Positions 1-7,168 of a DNA stretch of 8,189 nucleotides are shown piece by piece. The notes under the pieces are model-generated. The model saw only the letters and a list, made by a program, of their open reading frames with translations, did not search any database and was not told where the DNA came from. Source of the DNA: Aedoeadaptatus coxii (GTDB lineage: Bacteria; Bacillota; Clostridia; Tissierellales; Peptoniphilaceae); the NCBI RefSeq assembly GCF_903819215.1, contig NZ_CAIJCT010000008.1; one strand, 5' to 3'. Position 1 is the stretch's first letter; each line of letters begins with the position of its first letter. Made by a program: the position numbers and the translations under genes.

Positions 1-113
1 GGATTGGGGTCCGGGGAAAGGAAAGAGGCCGAATCGCAACGGCCTATTCCTTTCCCCGGAAAATATTTAAAATGAATGCTTTACTTTTTCAAGAAAAAAT
101 CTTCCGAATGAAT
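1..113 (+). repeat. Dispersed hairpin repeat, copy 1
   Basis: This copy matches 8062-8174 in the same orientation. The first 70 bases are identical and I count six mismatches over 113 bases (at 71, 79, 83, 93, 100 and 105), after which the copies diverge. The core is a long imperfect palindrome at 11-59. A 13-bp outer stem pairs 11-23 with 47-59, a 6-bp inner stem pairs 26-31 with 40-45, a small AG/A internal loop separates them, and the apical loop is 8 nt. No T-tract follows the stem on either strand, so it is not a canonical intrinsic terminator, although it lies just beyond the stop of the CAP gene. It could be a REP-like or MITE-like intergenic element. The left edge cannot be defined because the window starts here. 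Confidence 0.9.
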
Positions 114-135
114 CCCACTAAAACAAAATCAATTC

Positions 136-1341
136 TTATTTATAATCCCCTCTAAAGTGAGTCGTCCCTACGAAGTACACGATGTTTTTGCCGGGCTTTC
201 CAAGCTGGGCGTAGTTGCCGACGCGAACCTGCAAGTTAATGTAGCGATATTTAGGCTCCAACATATTCTCGCGATGGCCGGGGGAATTCCACCATAGCCG
301 ATAAAAGTTCTCCGCAAGCACTTGTTCGTCCGTCATATAAAGGCGGCTCTTCTTGCCGATACGTTCGTTAGACATATGGATGATCTCCGCCAGATTCTCG
401 CCGCAAATCGTGGTACGCAATTTCGGACGAATGTAATCGAATGCCGTAACCCACGATCTTCCGTCGAGACGGACGTGATCTTGTCCGTTAACGTCGATGG
501 ATCCGTTTTTCAAAAGTTCCTCGACACGTGTCGTCGCACCGGGCGTTAAATCGTCGCCCCATTTTAAAGGCACGAGACCCCGTTTCGTTCGATCCGCATT
601 AATCAGGGCTAAAAATTCTCTATTGAACTTTTCGTGATCGAAAGTTCTGCCGCTGTTAAAGGCGTTAAATTCAAAGCCACCGCTCACGGCAGGTTTCGCA
701 GGGCGATCAGGACTTGCAGGCACAGGTTGCGCAGGAGTCGGCTTGGAGCCTCGGGGCTTCATACTTTGACCCGCATTGTAAATCATAACGAACACGTCGC
801 CGCGAGTAGCCGGCGCTTTAGCGTCCGGCGCGCCCACGTCACTTCCCGCGCCGATAATGCCCAGCTCGCCCGCCCAACGGATCCACGACGTAGGCCACGT
901 GGCGCCTTTAACATCTTCAGGCGACAGCCCGTCTTTCGCCGCTACTGTGAGCATTTTTATTATTTCGGCATTGGTTACGGGATTGGCCGGACGGAATGTG
1001 CCGTCGGGATAACCGACAATGGGGGAAACGCCTTGTGGATTTTTCAAGCGACAAGCCGTTTGCACATAGCCGCTCGCCCAGTGGCTCGAAGGCACATCCT
1101 TAAAAATTTGGGCGCCCCGTCCTTTGGGCTGATGCCCCGTCATGCGAATGAGAAGCACGGAAACTTCCGCGCGACTAATGGGGCGATCCAAACCGAGGCT
1201 TCCGTCGGGATAGCCCGTCACCACGCCCTCGTTTTTGAGGGCATTAATTTTATCGTCGCGGCCGACTGCCCATGCAGGACTCGGCACCAAAAGAGACGTC
1301 GCCAGCATAAGCGCCGCCAAAAATTTACACCATTTTTTCAT
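136..1341 (-). CDS. Secreted SLH-domain protein with C-terminal CAP (SCP/PR1-like) domain
   Basis: The protein has 401 residues. A signal peptide (MKKW, then a hydrophobic stretch) probably ends at AWA, residues 23-25. Three SLH modules follow: about 26-75 (GYPDGSLG, SRAE), about 79-135 (FKDVPSSHWA, GYPDGTFRP, TNAE) and about 140-191 (WIRWAGELGII, TRGD). A Pro-rich linker (about 194-220) leads to a CAP domain at about 235-401. CAP hallmarks are LINADRTKRG (246-255), H289 before DGR, GENLAE (314-319) and SPGHRENML (353-361), which supply the usual His/Glu pocket residues. SLH modules bind secondary cell-wall polymers, so the protein is likely held non-covalently on the wall. The biochemical role of bacterial YkwD-type CAP domains is mostly unknown. 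The start is set by GGAGG five bases upstream. It lies downstream of the adhesin gene on the same strand, across a terminator, so it probably has its own promoter. GC is high compared with the adhesin core. Confidence 0.93.
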   Translation of the reverse strand: MKKWCKFLAALMLATSLLVPSPAWAVGRDDKINALKNEGVVTGYPDGSLGLDRPISRAEVSVLLIRMTGHQPKGRGAQIFKDVPSSHWASGYVQTACRLKNPQGVSPIVGYPDGTFRPANPVTNAEIIKMLTVAAKDGLSPEDVKGATWPTSWIRWAGELGIIGAGSDVGAPDAKAPATRGDVFVMIYNAGQSMKPRGSKPTPAQPVPASPDRPAKPAVSGGFEFNAFNSGRTFDHEKFNREFLALINADRTKRGLVPLKWGDDLTPGATTRVEELLKNGSIDVNGQDHVRLDGRSWVTAFDYIRPKLRTTICGENLAEIIHMSNERIGKKSRLYMTDEQVLAENFYRLWWNSPGHRENMLEPKYRYINLQVRVGNYAQLGKPGKNIVYFVGTTHFRGDYK

Positions 1342-1345
1342 ACAT

Positions 1346-1352
1346 ACCTCCC
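1346..1352 (-). promoter_or_regulatory. Ribosome binding site of the SLH-CAP gene
   Basis: Read on the minus strand, GGGAGGT lies a few bases before the ATG at 1341, which fixes the start. Further upstream, within 1353-1405, the best promoter-like pair I can see is TTTCCA, 16 bases, TAAAGT. It matches the sigma-A consensus only partly, so the promoter itself remains uncertain. Confidence 0.75.
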
Positions 1353-1411
1353 ACTTATTTTACTTTAGCGTAGCATAGAGGAATGGAAACTACAAGGAAA
1401 GGCTCTCACAC

Positions 1412-1441
1412 AAAAAAACCGCCGAGCGCATGGCTCGACGG
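1412..1441 (-). terminator. Intrinsic terminator of the large adhesin gene
   Basis: On the minus strand a 9-bp stem pairs CCGTCGAGC (1441-1433) with GCTCGGCGG (1427-1419), including one T-G wobble, around a 5-nt loop. Seven T follow at 1418-1412. It sits 21 bases past the adhesin stop codon and upstream of the SLH-CAP gene, so the two are likely separate transcription units. On the plus strand the stem is followed by a run of five T (1444-1448), so weak activity in the other direction is possible. Confidence 0.9.
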
Positions 1442-1462
1442 AATTTTTATCCCTTGGAATTC

Positions 1463-4400
1463 TTATTTTCTATTTTTTCTCTTCAAACGTTCTAATCCTA
1501 TCAATAGACCCGATGCCAACGCACCTAAGCCCGTGGGAGCTGCGATGCCGGGATCGAATGTTTGCGGTGCTTTTCGATCATCATCTGCCTTGCGTCCGCC
1601 TTCTTGAGCCGCCGGCGCCATTCTTCTTGCTTCATCGTCATTTCCTTCTTTTCCGGTGTTGGAAGGATTGATCCTACCCGAATCGGAAGGATCGGTCGTA
1701 CCCGGTTTGTTCGGATCGTTCTTACCCGGATCGGAAGGATCGGTCGTACCCGGTTTTCTCGGATCGTTCTTATCCGGATCGGAGGGTTTTTCACTACCGG
1801 GGGTGTTTCCACCAGGAGTGTTTCCACCAGGAGTGTTTCCACCGGGGGTATTTCCGCCAGGGGTATTTCCGCCAGGGGTGTTTCCACCGGGGGTATTTCC
1901 GCCAGGGGTATTTCCGCCAGGGGTATTTCCGCCAGGGGTGTTTCCGCCAGGAGTGTTTCCGCCAGGAGTGTTTCCACCTGGAGTGTTTCCGCCTGGAGTG
2001 TTTCCGCCGGGGGTATTTCCGCCCGGGTTTTCGCATTTACACTTGGTCCCGACTTTTACAATCTTCTTAACCGGGTCTGTGATTACTTTTTCTTCTCTGG
2101 AAACTTCCTTACTATTTTCTACAGTAATTGTAGTTTCTTTCTTACCCAGTTTACCTTCTTGAACGGTTTCAGTCTTTCCAGCTTCCATCTCAGGATCTTC
2201 TTTGATTTCCACTTCAAATGGAATATCACTTTCAACTTTTACCTTGCCTTCAGTCTTAGAACCATATTCATATTCTGCATCAGTTGGTTCGGTTCTTTCG
2301 ACTTTGGTCTCAATCTTGCCGGTTTCTTTATTGAAAGTGGTTGTAACCGTAACTTTACCCGGAGTGCCATCTGTTATCTTCTTAATTTCTCCGGCCTTAA
2401 GTTCCGGATTGTGTTTGAACTTAGTATTTTGAGGAATTGGCTCTTCCTTAACAACAGGTTTGATACCGACCTTAACAACTCTCTTCACGGGATCTTTTGT
2501 TTCTTCCTTGGTTACAAGTTTATTTTGATCTTTATCATAAGAAGTTGTTATCGTAACTTTTCCTTTTTCACCGGGAGTTACTTCCTCTTCCTTGCCCATT
2601 TCAACATTTTCATCATAGATATATTCTGTTTCAAAGGGTTTTTCAACTTCTTTTACAATGGGCTTGATGCCGATCTTGATGACCTTATCGACAGGTTTTT
2701 TAGTGGTTTTGAATTCGCCTTCTTTGGTTTCCTCAACTTTGCCGTCTTTGATTACAAGAGTGTTGGTTCTTTCTTGCTCGCCCGGCTCTCCTCCGGTTTC
2801 TTCCCGTTGACCAGCTTCTAAGTTTTCATCGTACACTATCTTAGTTTCGAAAGGAAGTGCTTTCTTTTCTTTTACTTCGTGAGTACCGTCGTTGGTGCCT
2901 TCGCCGACTAAAACAACCGCCTTCTTAGCTTTTTTAGTTACCGTCGGTTCAGATGTTTCAGTTACTTTTGAATTAACGATAGTAAGAGTCTTTTCTTGTT
3001 CTCCCTTTTCACCCTTTAATTCATTGCCTTCATCATCTTTGGCGTATTTCCATTCGCCCTTCTTAAGTGATGGGTCCTTTCTAACTTCAACTTCAAATGG
3101 AATTTCTTCCTTAACTTTTTCAGTTCCGTTGGTCTTGCCGCCGATTTTTACAACTCTGTTTTGGCCTGCTTCTTCTGTTTCAGAAGTTACAACCTTCTTT
3201 TGGTCTTTGTCATAAGTTGTTGTAATGGTAACTTTGCCGTTTTTGCCCGGAGTTACTTCTTCAGTCTTTCCGGATTCAAGATTTTCGTCGTAGACATATT
3301 CTGTGTTGAATGGTTTTTCTACAACTTTTGTAACGGGTTTCGTACCGATTTTTACAACTCTGTTGGTAGCTTCTTTAGTTGTCTTGAATTCGCCTTCTTT
3401 AGTTTCAGTTACTTGGCCATCCTTGATAACAAGAGTGTTTGTTCTTTCTTGTTCTCCAGGATTTCCTTCTTTGATAACTTCTTGTTGGCCTGCGTCCAGC
3501 TTCTCATCGTATTCGATTATAGTCTTATAATCTATATTTTTCTTTTCAGTTACTTCGTGAGTACCGTCGTTGGTGCCCTTACCTACTTGGATAAGTGCAT
3601 CTTCTGCAGGGTCTTCTGTTACAGTTGGCTCTCCTTCGACTTTGGAGTTTTTGATTGTCCAGGTTGTAGTTTTTGTACCGACCTTACCCGGTTTTACAAT
3701 CTTGTATTCACCTTTTTTAAGTGTATCTACTTCTTCAACCTTGTATTTGAATGGTAGTTCTTCCTTGTGTTCTACCTTGCCTTCGGTGTTTCTACCTACT
3801 TTTATAATTCTCTTTTTAGGAGCCTTAGTTTCAGTAAATTCGCCTGTTTCAGTCTTTGTTACATTGCCATCTTCTATTGTAAGATTTACATCTCTCTTCT
3901 TTTCTCCGGCTTCGCCTTCTTGAGTAACTTTCTTTTCACCCGGAGCAAGGCTGTCGTCAAATTCTATTTCAGTTTCAAATGGAACTTCAACCTTTTCTTC
4001 AATCTTGTGAGTACCGTCATTAACGCCTTCACCGACGTGAATTTCTCTAACTTGTGGTGCTTCTAATTCTTGTTCTTCTTCTTTTACGATTTTTGAATCT
4101 TCGATTGTATAAGTTACTTTCTTAGATCCTTTTTTACCTTCGGTGATGACTTTGATTTCGCCTTTTTTAAGATTCGGATCTTTTTCTACTTTGGTTTCGA
4201 AAGGAATCTCTTCAGTTTTTTCAACTTTTCCGTTAGTACCATAAGCCACAAATTGAACTTCTGTCTTCTTTGTGCCTACTTCGAATTTTTCACCGTTTTC
4301 TTCTTCGTAGTAGTGAGCCGTTACCGGTACATTGAGTAGGGCTCCGTCTACTGACTTACCTTCTTCGGCATTTGGTACAGTAGCCGTTACCTTACCTGAC

Positions 4401-7081
4401 TCTTCATCGATTGAAACATTCCAAGTATTGCCCTTATCATCTGTATAGGTTGGAGAATCTAGGGTGTACTTACCTGGTCTTCTGTTGTATTTATCTTCTG
4501 TATTTAAGATAACATCTGAAGAAAGCTTATCTCCTGACTTACCTGCCTTGGCATTATAACGAGCCGTCATATTGGCCTTTTCTTCGATTACGAAGTAGGC
4601 ATTGGCTTCTTCGGTAATATCTTTCCCCGGTTTTTGCTCGTCTACATAGTGAGCAATTACAGGTACTGTAAGTTTTTCACCACCATCAAATGCTGTAGGG
4701 TCCACTGGTTTCGCAGTAACCTTACCTGTTTTTTCATCAACTTTTACAGTCCATTTATTTCCCTTATCATCTGTAGCTAGCTTGTTACCCGCTTCGTCAG
4801 TTTTTAGAGTATCCGGAAGCGTATAGTGGTCCGGTGAAATTCTCTTAGTATCTTGTGCTACTGTGGCCTCTGATGTTTGTTCATTTACTGGGAAGTTTAC
4901 TTGGGCGTCGTATTCTGGCTTGATATAAGTCGATTCTTTAACTACAAAGTGGAAATAGTGAACGTCCTTTGATCCGTTAGTGTAGGTATATTCTATCGGT
5001 ACGGCGATAAAGTCTCCCGCCTTGGCGGATTTCGGAGGTTTAACTGTAAATTTAGAAATATCATGGGGGTCAACTTCTAATTTCCACTTATCTTTTTCTG
5101 CCTTGCCTTCATTTTCCTTGTTGATGAAGTCCATAATGATTCTACCGGAAGCTTCTCCCTTTTTATCAGCTTCATTCATCTCTTCCGCAGACTTATCAGT
5201 TTCACTTGGATTGGTTGGCTTAGACATTTTAACTGTAAAATCCTTGCCTGGCTTTACGTCTAAATAAGTTCTACCTTCTGTACCTTTTCCGTCTTCATCT
5301 TCAAAAGATTGGTCATAGTATCTTGTATCGTCAAGGTTTAGCTTGAAACTACCAATTAGGTTGTAATGGTCGTAGCGGTCAATGCCTTGCTTATCGATTG
5401 TGACAGTTTTTCCCTTGTGGTTGATTTCAGCAGGGCCTGCACCTGTTTCTACATAGGTTCCTTTTTCCCATTCTTCCTCAGGTGCCTCTGCTATAGCTTT
5501 AAATTCATCAGCTGTTCTTGGACGGGCAAAGAATTTGACATCTAGGTTTTGAAGGGCCTTGTAGTCAGGTGTATTGAAGATTGAGTCTTCATTGATAACA
5601 GTCTTACCAGAATCGTCCTTTTTAAGGGCGCCTTCTGGCATCTTAATGTGAATATTGCCATTTTTTCCTATATAGGCACTTGCCCCCGGAACGATTTTTC
5701 CTGTAATAGGGTTATAAACTTGGCCTACTAGTCTTTCTTTGGCATTATCATCGATATTGTCCACCTTGATGCCAGTGTCGATTTCTTGGCCTTGGACAAA
5801 GACTTTTTTATCATACTTACCATTTAATTTTAATTGCTCTAGCTTATCATTTTCATTTGGCCATGGGTTGACCTTGTAGGTTATACTAAAGTTATCTCCG
5901 AAAAACTTCTTACTAGGATTATCTTGAGTGTAATTATCCTTCATACCTAAGGAAGTAGAGTCATTGTCCTTATTATTGATGTGCTTTAAGGTTTCTTCCT
6001 CAGCTCCATAGTTTAGGTTTATTTGTCGTCCTGCTTTATCTATAGCTGTATCTTCATTTGGCTTATAAGTTACATCAGGAGATTCTGGAGTTAACTTATC
6101 TCCCTGACTCATCATTGACTTATCTCCAGTACCTACAGGAATAAGACCAGAATCAGTTACATCAATCTTAGTATAGGTCCTTTGACCGGTTTTCTTGTCG
6201 ATGGTGATTTCGTAACCATATTCAGTCTTACTTGGTGATGTTTCTGATGGGTTTTTGATCTCAAACTTAAAACCGTCTTTTTCTACCTTTTCATCAGTCT
6301 TAACTAAGCTTTGATTGGTATCTCCCGGTTGGAGGTCGGTTTCCTTATAGCGGTTGCTGCTATTATAGTCTTGGATTTTTGCTTCATCATCGCCATAATT
6401 TGGGTCATCTGCTTTTTGAAGATTTTTATCTTCTTCAGTAGCAGTTTCTCCTTCTCCTTGAGCTTCCGGTGTTTTTTCTTCACCGATTTCCAAGCCGGTT
6501 TCCGATGTGATCACAGGTTGAGCCGCTGCCGTTACAGTAGGCTTGGCCGCTTTGCGGGCATCTTCTTCCGATGCAACGGTAGCTTCTGCAGCTTCCACGC
6601 CCGCTTCTTTAGCGGTCTCTTCTTTAGTAACTGCTTCTGCGCTTCTTGCTTTTGCAGGAGCAGCTTCCACAGCTTGTTCTTCCGCGGGGGCTTCGACGGC
6701 CTCTTCCGCCGGAGTTTCCATGGCGGTTTCTTCCACATTTTTCGCTTCTTCGTTTAAAGCTTCGTCGACTTGGATCGTTTTAGCTTCTACGGCGCCTTGT
6801 TTGTCTTCTTCCTTCTCGTCGAGGACGGGGTTATCCGATGCCTGTTCTGTAGGAGCGACATTTGTGTTTGCTCCCGTCTCTTCTTGAGGTGCCACGATGG
6901 CCGCCGGTTGTTCTATTTCTTGAGCATAGGCGTTTTGAGGCGCCATCATTAAGCCCGTAGCGAGGACCGATACCCCTACCACAGACTTAAGTAAATTATT
7001 TCGCTTCTTTTGTACATTTTCATTAGATAAAGGCAGTGCCACATTTTCTTTCGCGGCTCTGCCTGTTATATTTTCATTCAT
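1463..7081 (-). CDS. Giant multidomain G5-repeat cell-surface adhesin with C-terminal sorting tail
   Basis: The protein has 1872 residues from the ATG at 7081. A TTG 21 bases further upstream would keep the frame, but it precedes the AGGAGG motif and is unlikely to be the start. Order (approximate residues): long signal peptide ending AYA (53); Ala/Glu-rich disordered stretch (54-218); region not assigned to a family (219-650); three Rib/Ig-like modules (about 655-717, 717-834, 835-945) sharing KW.V.VDE.TGKVTA...VPV.AHY; ten G5-like modules (946-1679) sharing PFETK.....L..G......G and ending VVKVG; a lone CKC; 15 GGNTP units (1687-1761); a DPSDPGKND stalk; then PQTFD, a hydrophobic segment and a basic tail. 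G5 modules in SasG/Aap proteins form extended rods that project adhesins and promote biofilm. An adhesin or rod role here is inferred by analogy. No catalytic motif is visible. The core is much more AT-rich than either end of the gene, suggesting domain exchange. Confidence 0.93.
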   Translation of the reverse strand: MNENITGRAAKENVALPLSNENVQKKRNNLLKSVVGVSVLATGLMMAPQNAYAQEIEQPAAIVAPQEETGANTNVAPTEQASDNPVLDEKEEDKQGAVEAKTIQVDEALNEEAKNVEETAMETPAEEAVEAPAEEQAVEAAPAKARSAEAVTKEETAKEAGVEAAEATVASEEDARKAAKPTVTAAAQPVITSETGLEIGEEKTPEAQGEGETATEEDKNLQKADDPNYGDDEAKIQDYNSSNRYKETDLQPGDTNQSLVKTDEKVEKDGFKFEIKNPSETSPSKTEYGYEITIDKKTGQRTYTKIDVTDSGLIPVGTGDKSMMSQGDKLTPESPDVTYKPNEDTAIDKAGRQINLNYGAEEETLKHINNKDNDSTSLGMKDNYTQDNPSKKFFGDNFSITYKVNPWPNENDKLEQLKLNGKYDKKVFVQGQEIDTGIKVDNIDDNAKERLVGQVYNPITGKIVPGASAYIGKNGNIHIKMPEGALKKDDSGKTVINEDSIFNTPDYKALQNLDVKFFARPRTADEFKAIAEAPEEEWEKGTYVETGAGPAEINHKGKTVTIDKQGIDRYDHYNLIGSFKLNLDDTRYYDQSFEDEDGKGTEGRTYLDVKPGKDFTVKMSKPTNPSETDKSAEEMNEADKKGEASGRIIMDFINKENEGKAEKDKWKLEVDPHDISKFTVKPPKSAKAGDFIAVPIEYTYTNGSKDVHYFHFVVKESTYIKPEYDAQVNFPVNEQTSEATVAQDTKRISPDHYTLPDTLKTDEAGNKLATDDKGNKWTVKVDEKTGKVTAKPVDPTAFDGGEKLTVPVIAHYVDEQKPGKDITEEANAYFVIEEKANMTARYNAKAGKSGDKLSSDVILNTEDKYNRRPGKYTLDSPTYTDDKGNTWNVSIDEESGKVTATVPNAEEGKSVDGALLNVPVTAHYYEEENGEKFEVGTKKTEVQFVAYGTNGKVEKTEEIPFETKVEKDPNLKKGEIKVITEGKKGSKKVTYTIEDSKIVKEEEQELEAPQVREIHVGEGVNDGTHKIEEKVEVPFETEIEFDDSLAPGEKKVTQEGEAGEKKRDVNLTIEDGNVTKTETGEFTETKAPKKRIIKVGRNTEGKVEHKEELPFKYKVEEVDTLKKGEYKIVKPGKVGTKTTTWTIKNSKVEGEPTVTEDPAEDALIQVGKGTNDGTHEVTEKKNIDYKTIIEYDEKLDAGQQEVIKEGNPGEQERTNTLVIKDGQVTETKEGEFKTTKEATNRVVKIGTKPVTKVVEKPFNTEYVYDENLESGKTEEVTPGKNGKVTITTTYDKDQKKVVTSETEEAGQNRVVKIGGKTNGTEKVKEEIPFEVEVRKDPSLKKGEWKYAKDDEGNELKGEKGEQEKTLTIVNSKVTETSEPTVTKKAKKAVVLVGEGTNDGTHEVKEKKALPFETKIVYDENLEAGQREETGGEPGEQERTNTLVIKDGKVEETKEGEFKTTKKPVDKVIKIGIKPIVKEVEKPFETEYIYDENVEMGKEEEVTPGEKGKVTITTSYDKDQNKLVTKEETKDPVKRVVKVGIKPVVKEEPIPQNTKFKHNPELKAGEIKKITDGTPGKVTVTTTFNKETGKIETKVERTEPTDAEYEYGSKTEGKVKVESDIPFEVEIKEDPEMEAGKTETVQEGKLGKKETTITVENSKEVSREEKVITDPVKKIVKVGTKCKCENPGGNTPGGNTPGGNTPGGNTPGGNTPGGNTPGGNTPGGNTPGGNTPGGNTPGGNTPGGNTPGGNTPGGNTPGGNTPGSEKPSDPDKNDPRKPGTTDPSDPGKNDPNKPGTTDPSDSGRINPSNTGKEGNDDEARRMAPAAQEGGRKADDDRKAPQTFDPGIAAPTGLGALASGLLIGLERLKRKNRK
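1466..1567 (-). other. C-terminal cell-wall sorting-like signal (PQTFD)
   Basis: The last 34 residues (1839-1872) have the three-part layout of a sortase signal: PQTFD, then a hydrophobic segment (GIAAPTGLGALASGLLIGL), then a basic tail (ERLKRKNRK). The pentapeptide departs from LPXTG: Ala precedes the Pro where Leu is usual, and Phe replaces the Gly at the cleavage site. Whether a sortase cleaves between T and F is inference. No sortase gene is in the window. Confidence 0.7.
1670..1784 (-). repeat. 48-bp tandem repeat encoding a DPSDPGKNDPNKPGTT-type stalk
   Basis: Two 48-bp units at 1689-1736 and 1737-1784 match at 44 of 48 positions. The end of a third, more diverged unit is visible at about 1670-1688. 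Each unit encodes 16 residues of the pattern SDPxKNDPxKPGTTDP. This Pro/Asp-rich segment lies between the GGNTP array and the sorting tail, where wall-spanning stalks usually sit. Confidence 0.85.
1799..2023 (-). repeat. 15-bp tandem repeat, 15 copies, encoding (GGNTP)15
   Basis: There are fifteen perfect in-frame 15-bp periods, with variation only at synonymous positions. The product is a Pro/Gly-rich flexible spacer near the wall. Because the period is a multiple of three, copy-number change would alter stalk length without breaking the frame. Units 3 to 5 counted from the left (1833-1877) are identical to units 6 to 8 (1878-1922). Confidence 0.95.
2459..3790 (-). repeat. Large duplicated block of three G5 modules, period about 675 bp
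   Basis: G5 modules 3-4-5 (about 3134-3790) and 6-7-8 (about 2459-3133) correspond one to one. Modules 4 and 7 both begin TNDGTHEV and carry EQERTNTLVIKDG. Modules 5 and 8 both carry GKVTITT.YDKDQ. Nucleotide anchors such as gtgagtaccgtcgttggtgc recur at 2879 and 3557, 678 bases apart. Anchors in modules 5 and 8 are 675 apart. A related anchor at about 4007 marks module 2, two modules further. This indicates growth by duplication of a multi-module block and not of single G5 units. Confidence 0.8.
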
Positions 7082-7091
7082 CAAAAAAATT

Positions 7092-7097
7092 CCTCCT
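7092..7097 (-). promoter_or_regulatory. Ribosome binding site of the adhesin gene
   Basis: A perfect AGGAGG on the minus strand ends ten bases before the ATG at 7081. It lies inside the frame opened by the upstream TTG (7102-7100), which rules that TTG out as a likely start. Confidence 0.85.
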
Positions 7098-7152
7098 CGC
7101 AATAAACTTAATGCAACTTTAAGTCTATTGATTACTAATCTGTTTTTTACAC

Positions 7153-7168
7153 GTATACTCTAGTATAC
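7153..7168. promoter_or_regulatory. 16-bp palindrome, candidate operator and -10 region of the adhesin gene
   Basis: GTATACT, a 2-nt centre, AGTATAC: perfect 7-bp arms. On the minus strand it contains TATACT (7167-7162), a good -10 match, about 80 bases upstream of the adhesin start. No convincing -35 lies 16 to 18 bases further upstream, so the promoter call is weaker than the palindrome. A palindrome overlapping a -10 is typical of a repressor or activator site. The cognate regulator is not in the window and I do not recognise the motif. Confidence 0.45.

Noticed and set aside
11..59. Hairpin as an intrinsic terminator for the SLH-CAP gene
   Set aside because: The stem is strong, but no T-tract follows on the minus strand (ACCCCAATCC) or on the plus strand (AAAATATTTA), and the same hairpin recurs elsewhere as a repeat.
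634..1368. 244-codon plus-strand frame opposite the SLH-CAP gene
   Set aside because: The minus-strand frame has a signal peptide, SLH and CAP motifs and a ribosome site. The plus frame is Arg/His-rich and has none.
1799..2023. CRISPR-like array
   Set aside because: The 15-bp units are contiguous with no spacers and encode GGNTP in frame.
1656..2162. Plus-strand frame encoding repeated PGVFP units resembling an elastin-like protein
   Set aside because: It is the reverse complement of the 15-bp GGNTP array. Any such array stays open in several frames, and there is no start context.
1562..2821. Long open frame on the plus strand, opposite the adhesin
   Set aside because: It is antisense to the clear G5/GGNTP reading frame. 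Its openness follows from the Lys/Glu/Thr/Pro-rich codons of the real gene, and its product is low complexity (Ser/Phe/Arg) with no ribosome site.
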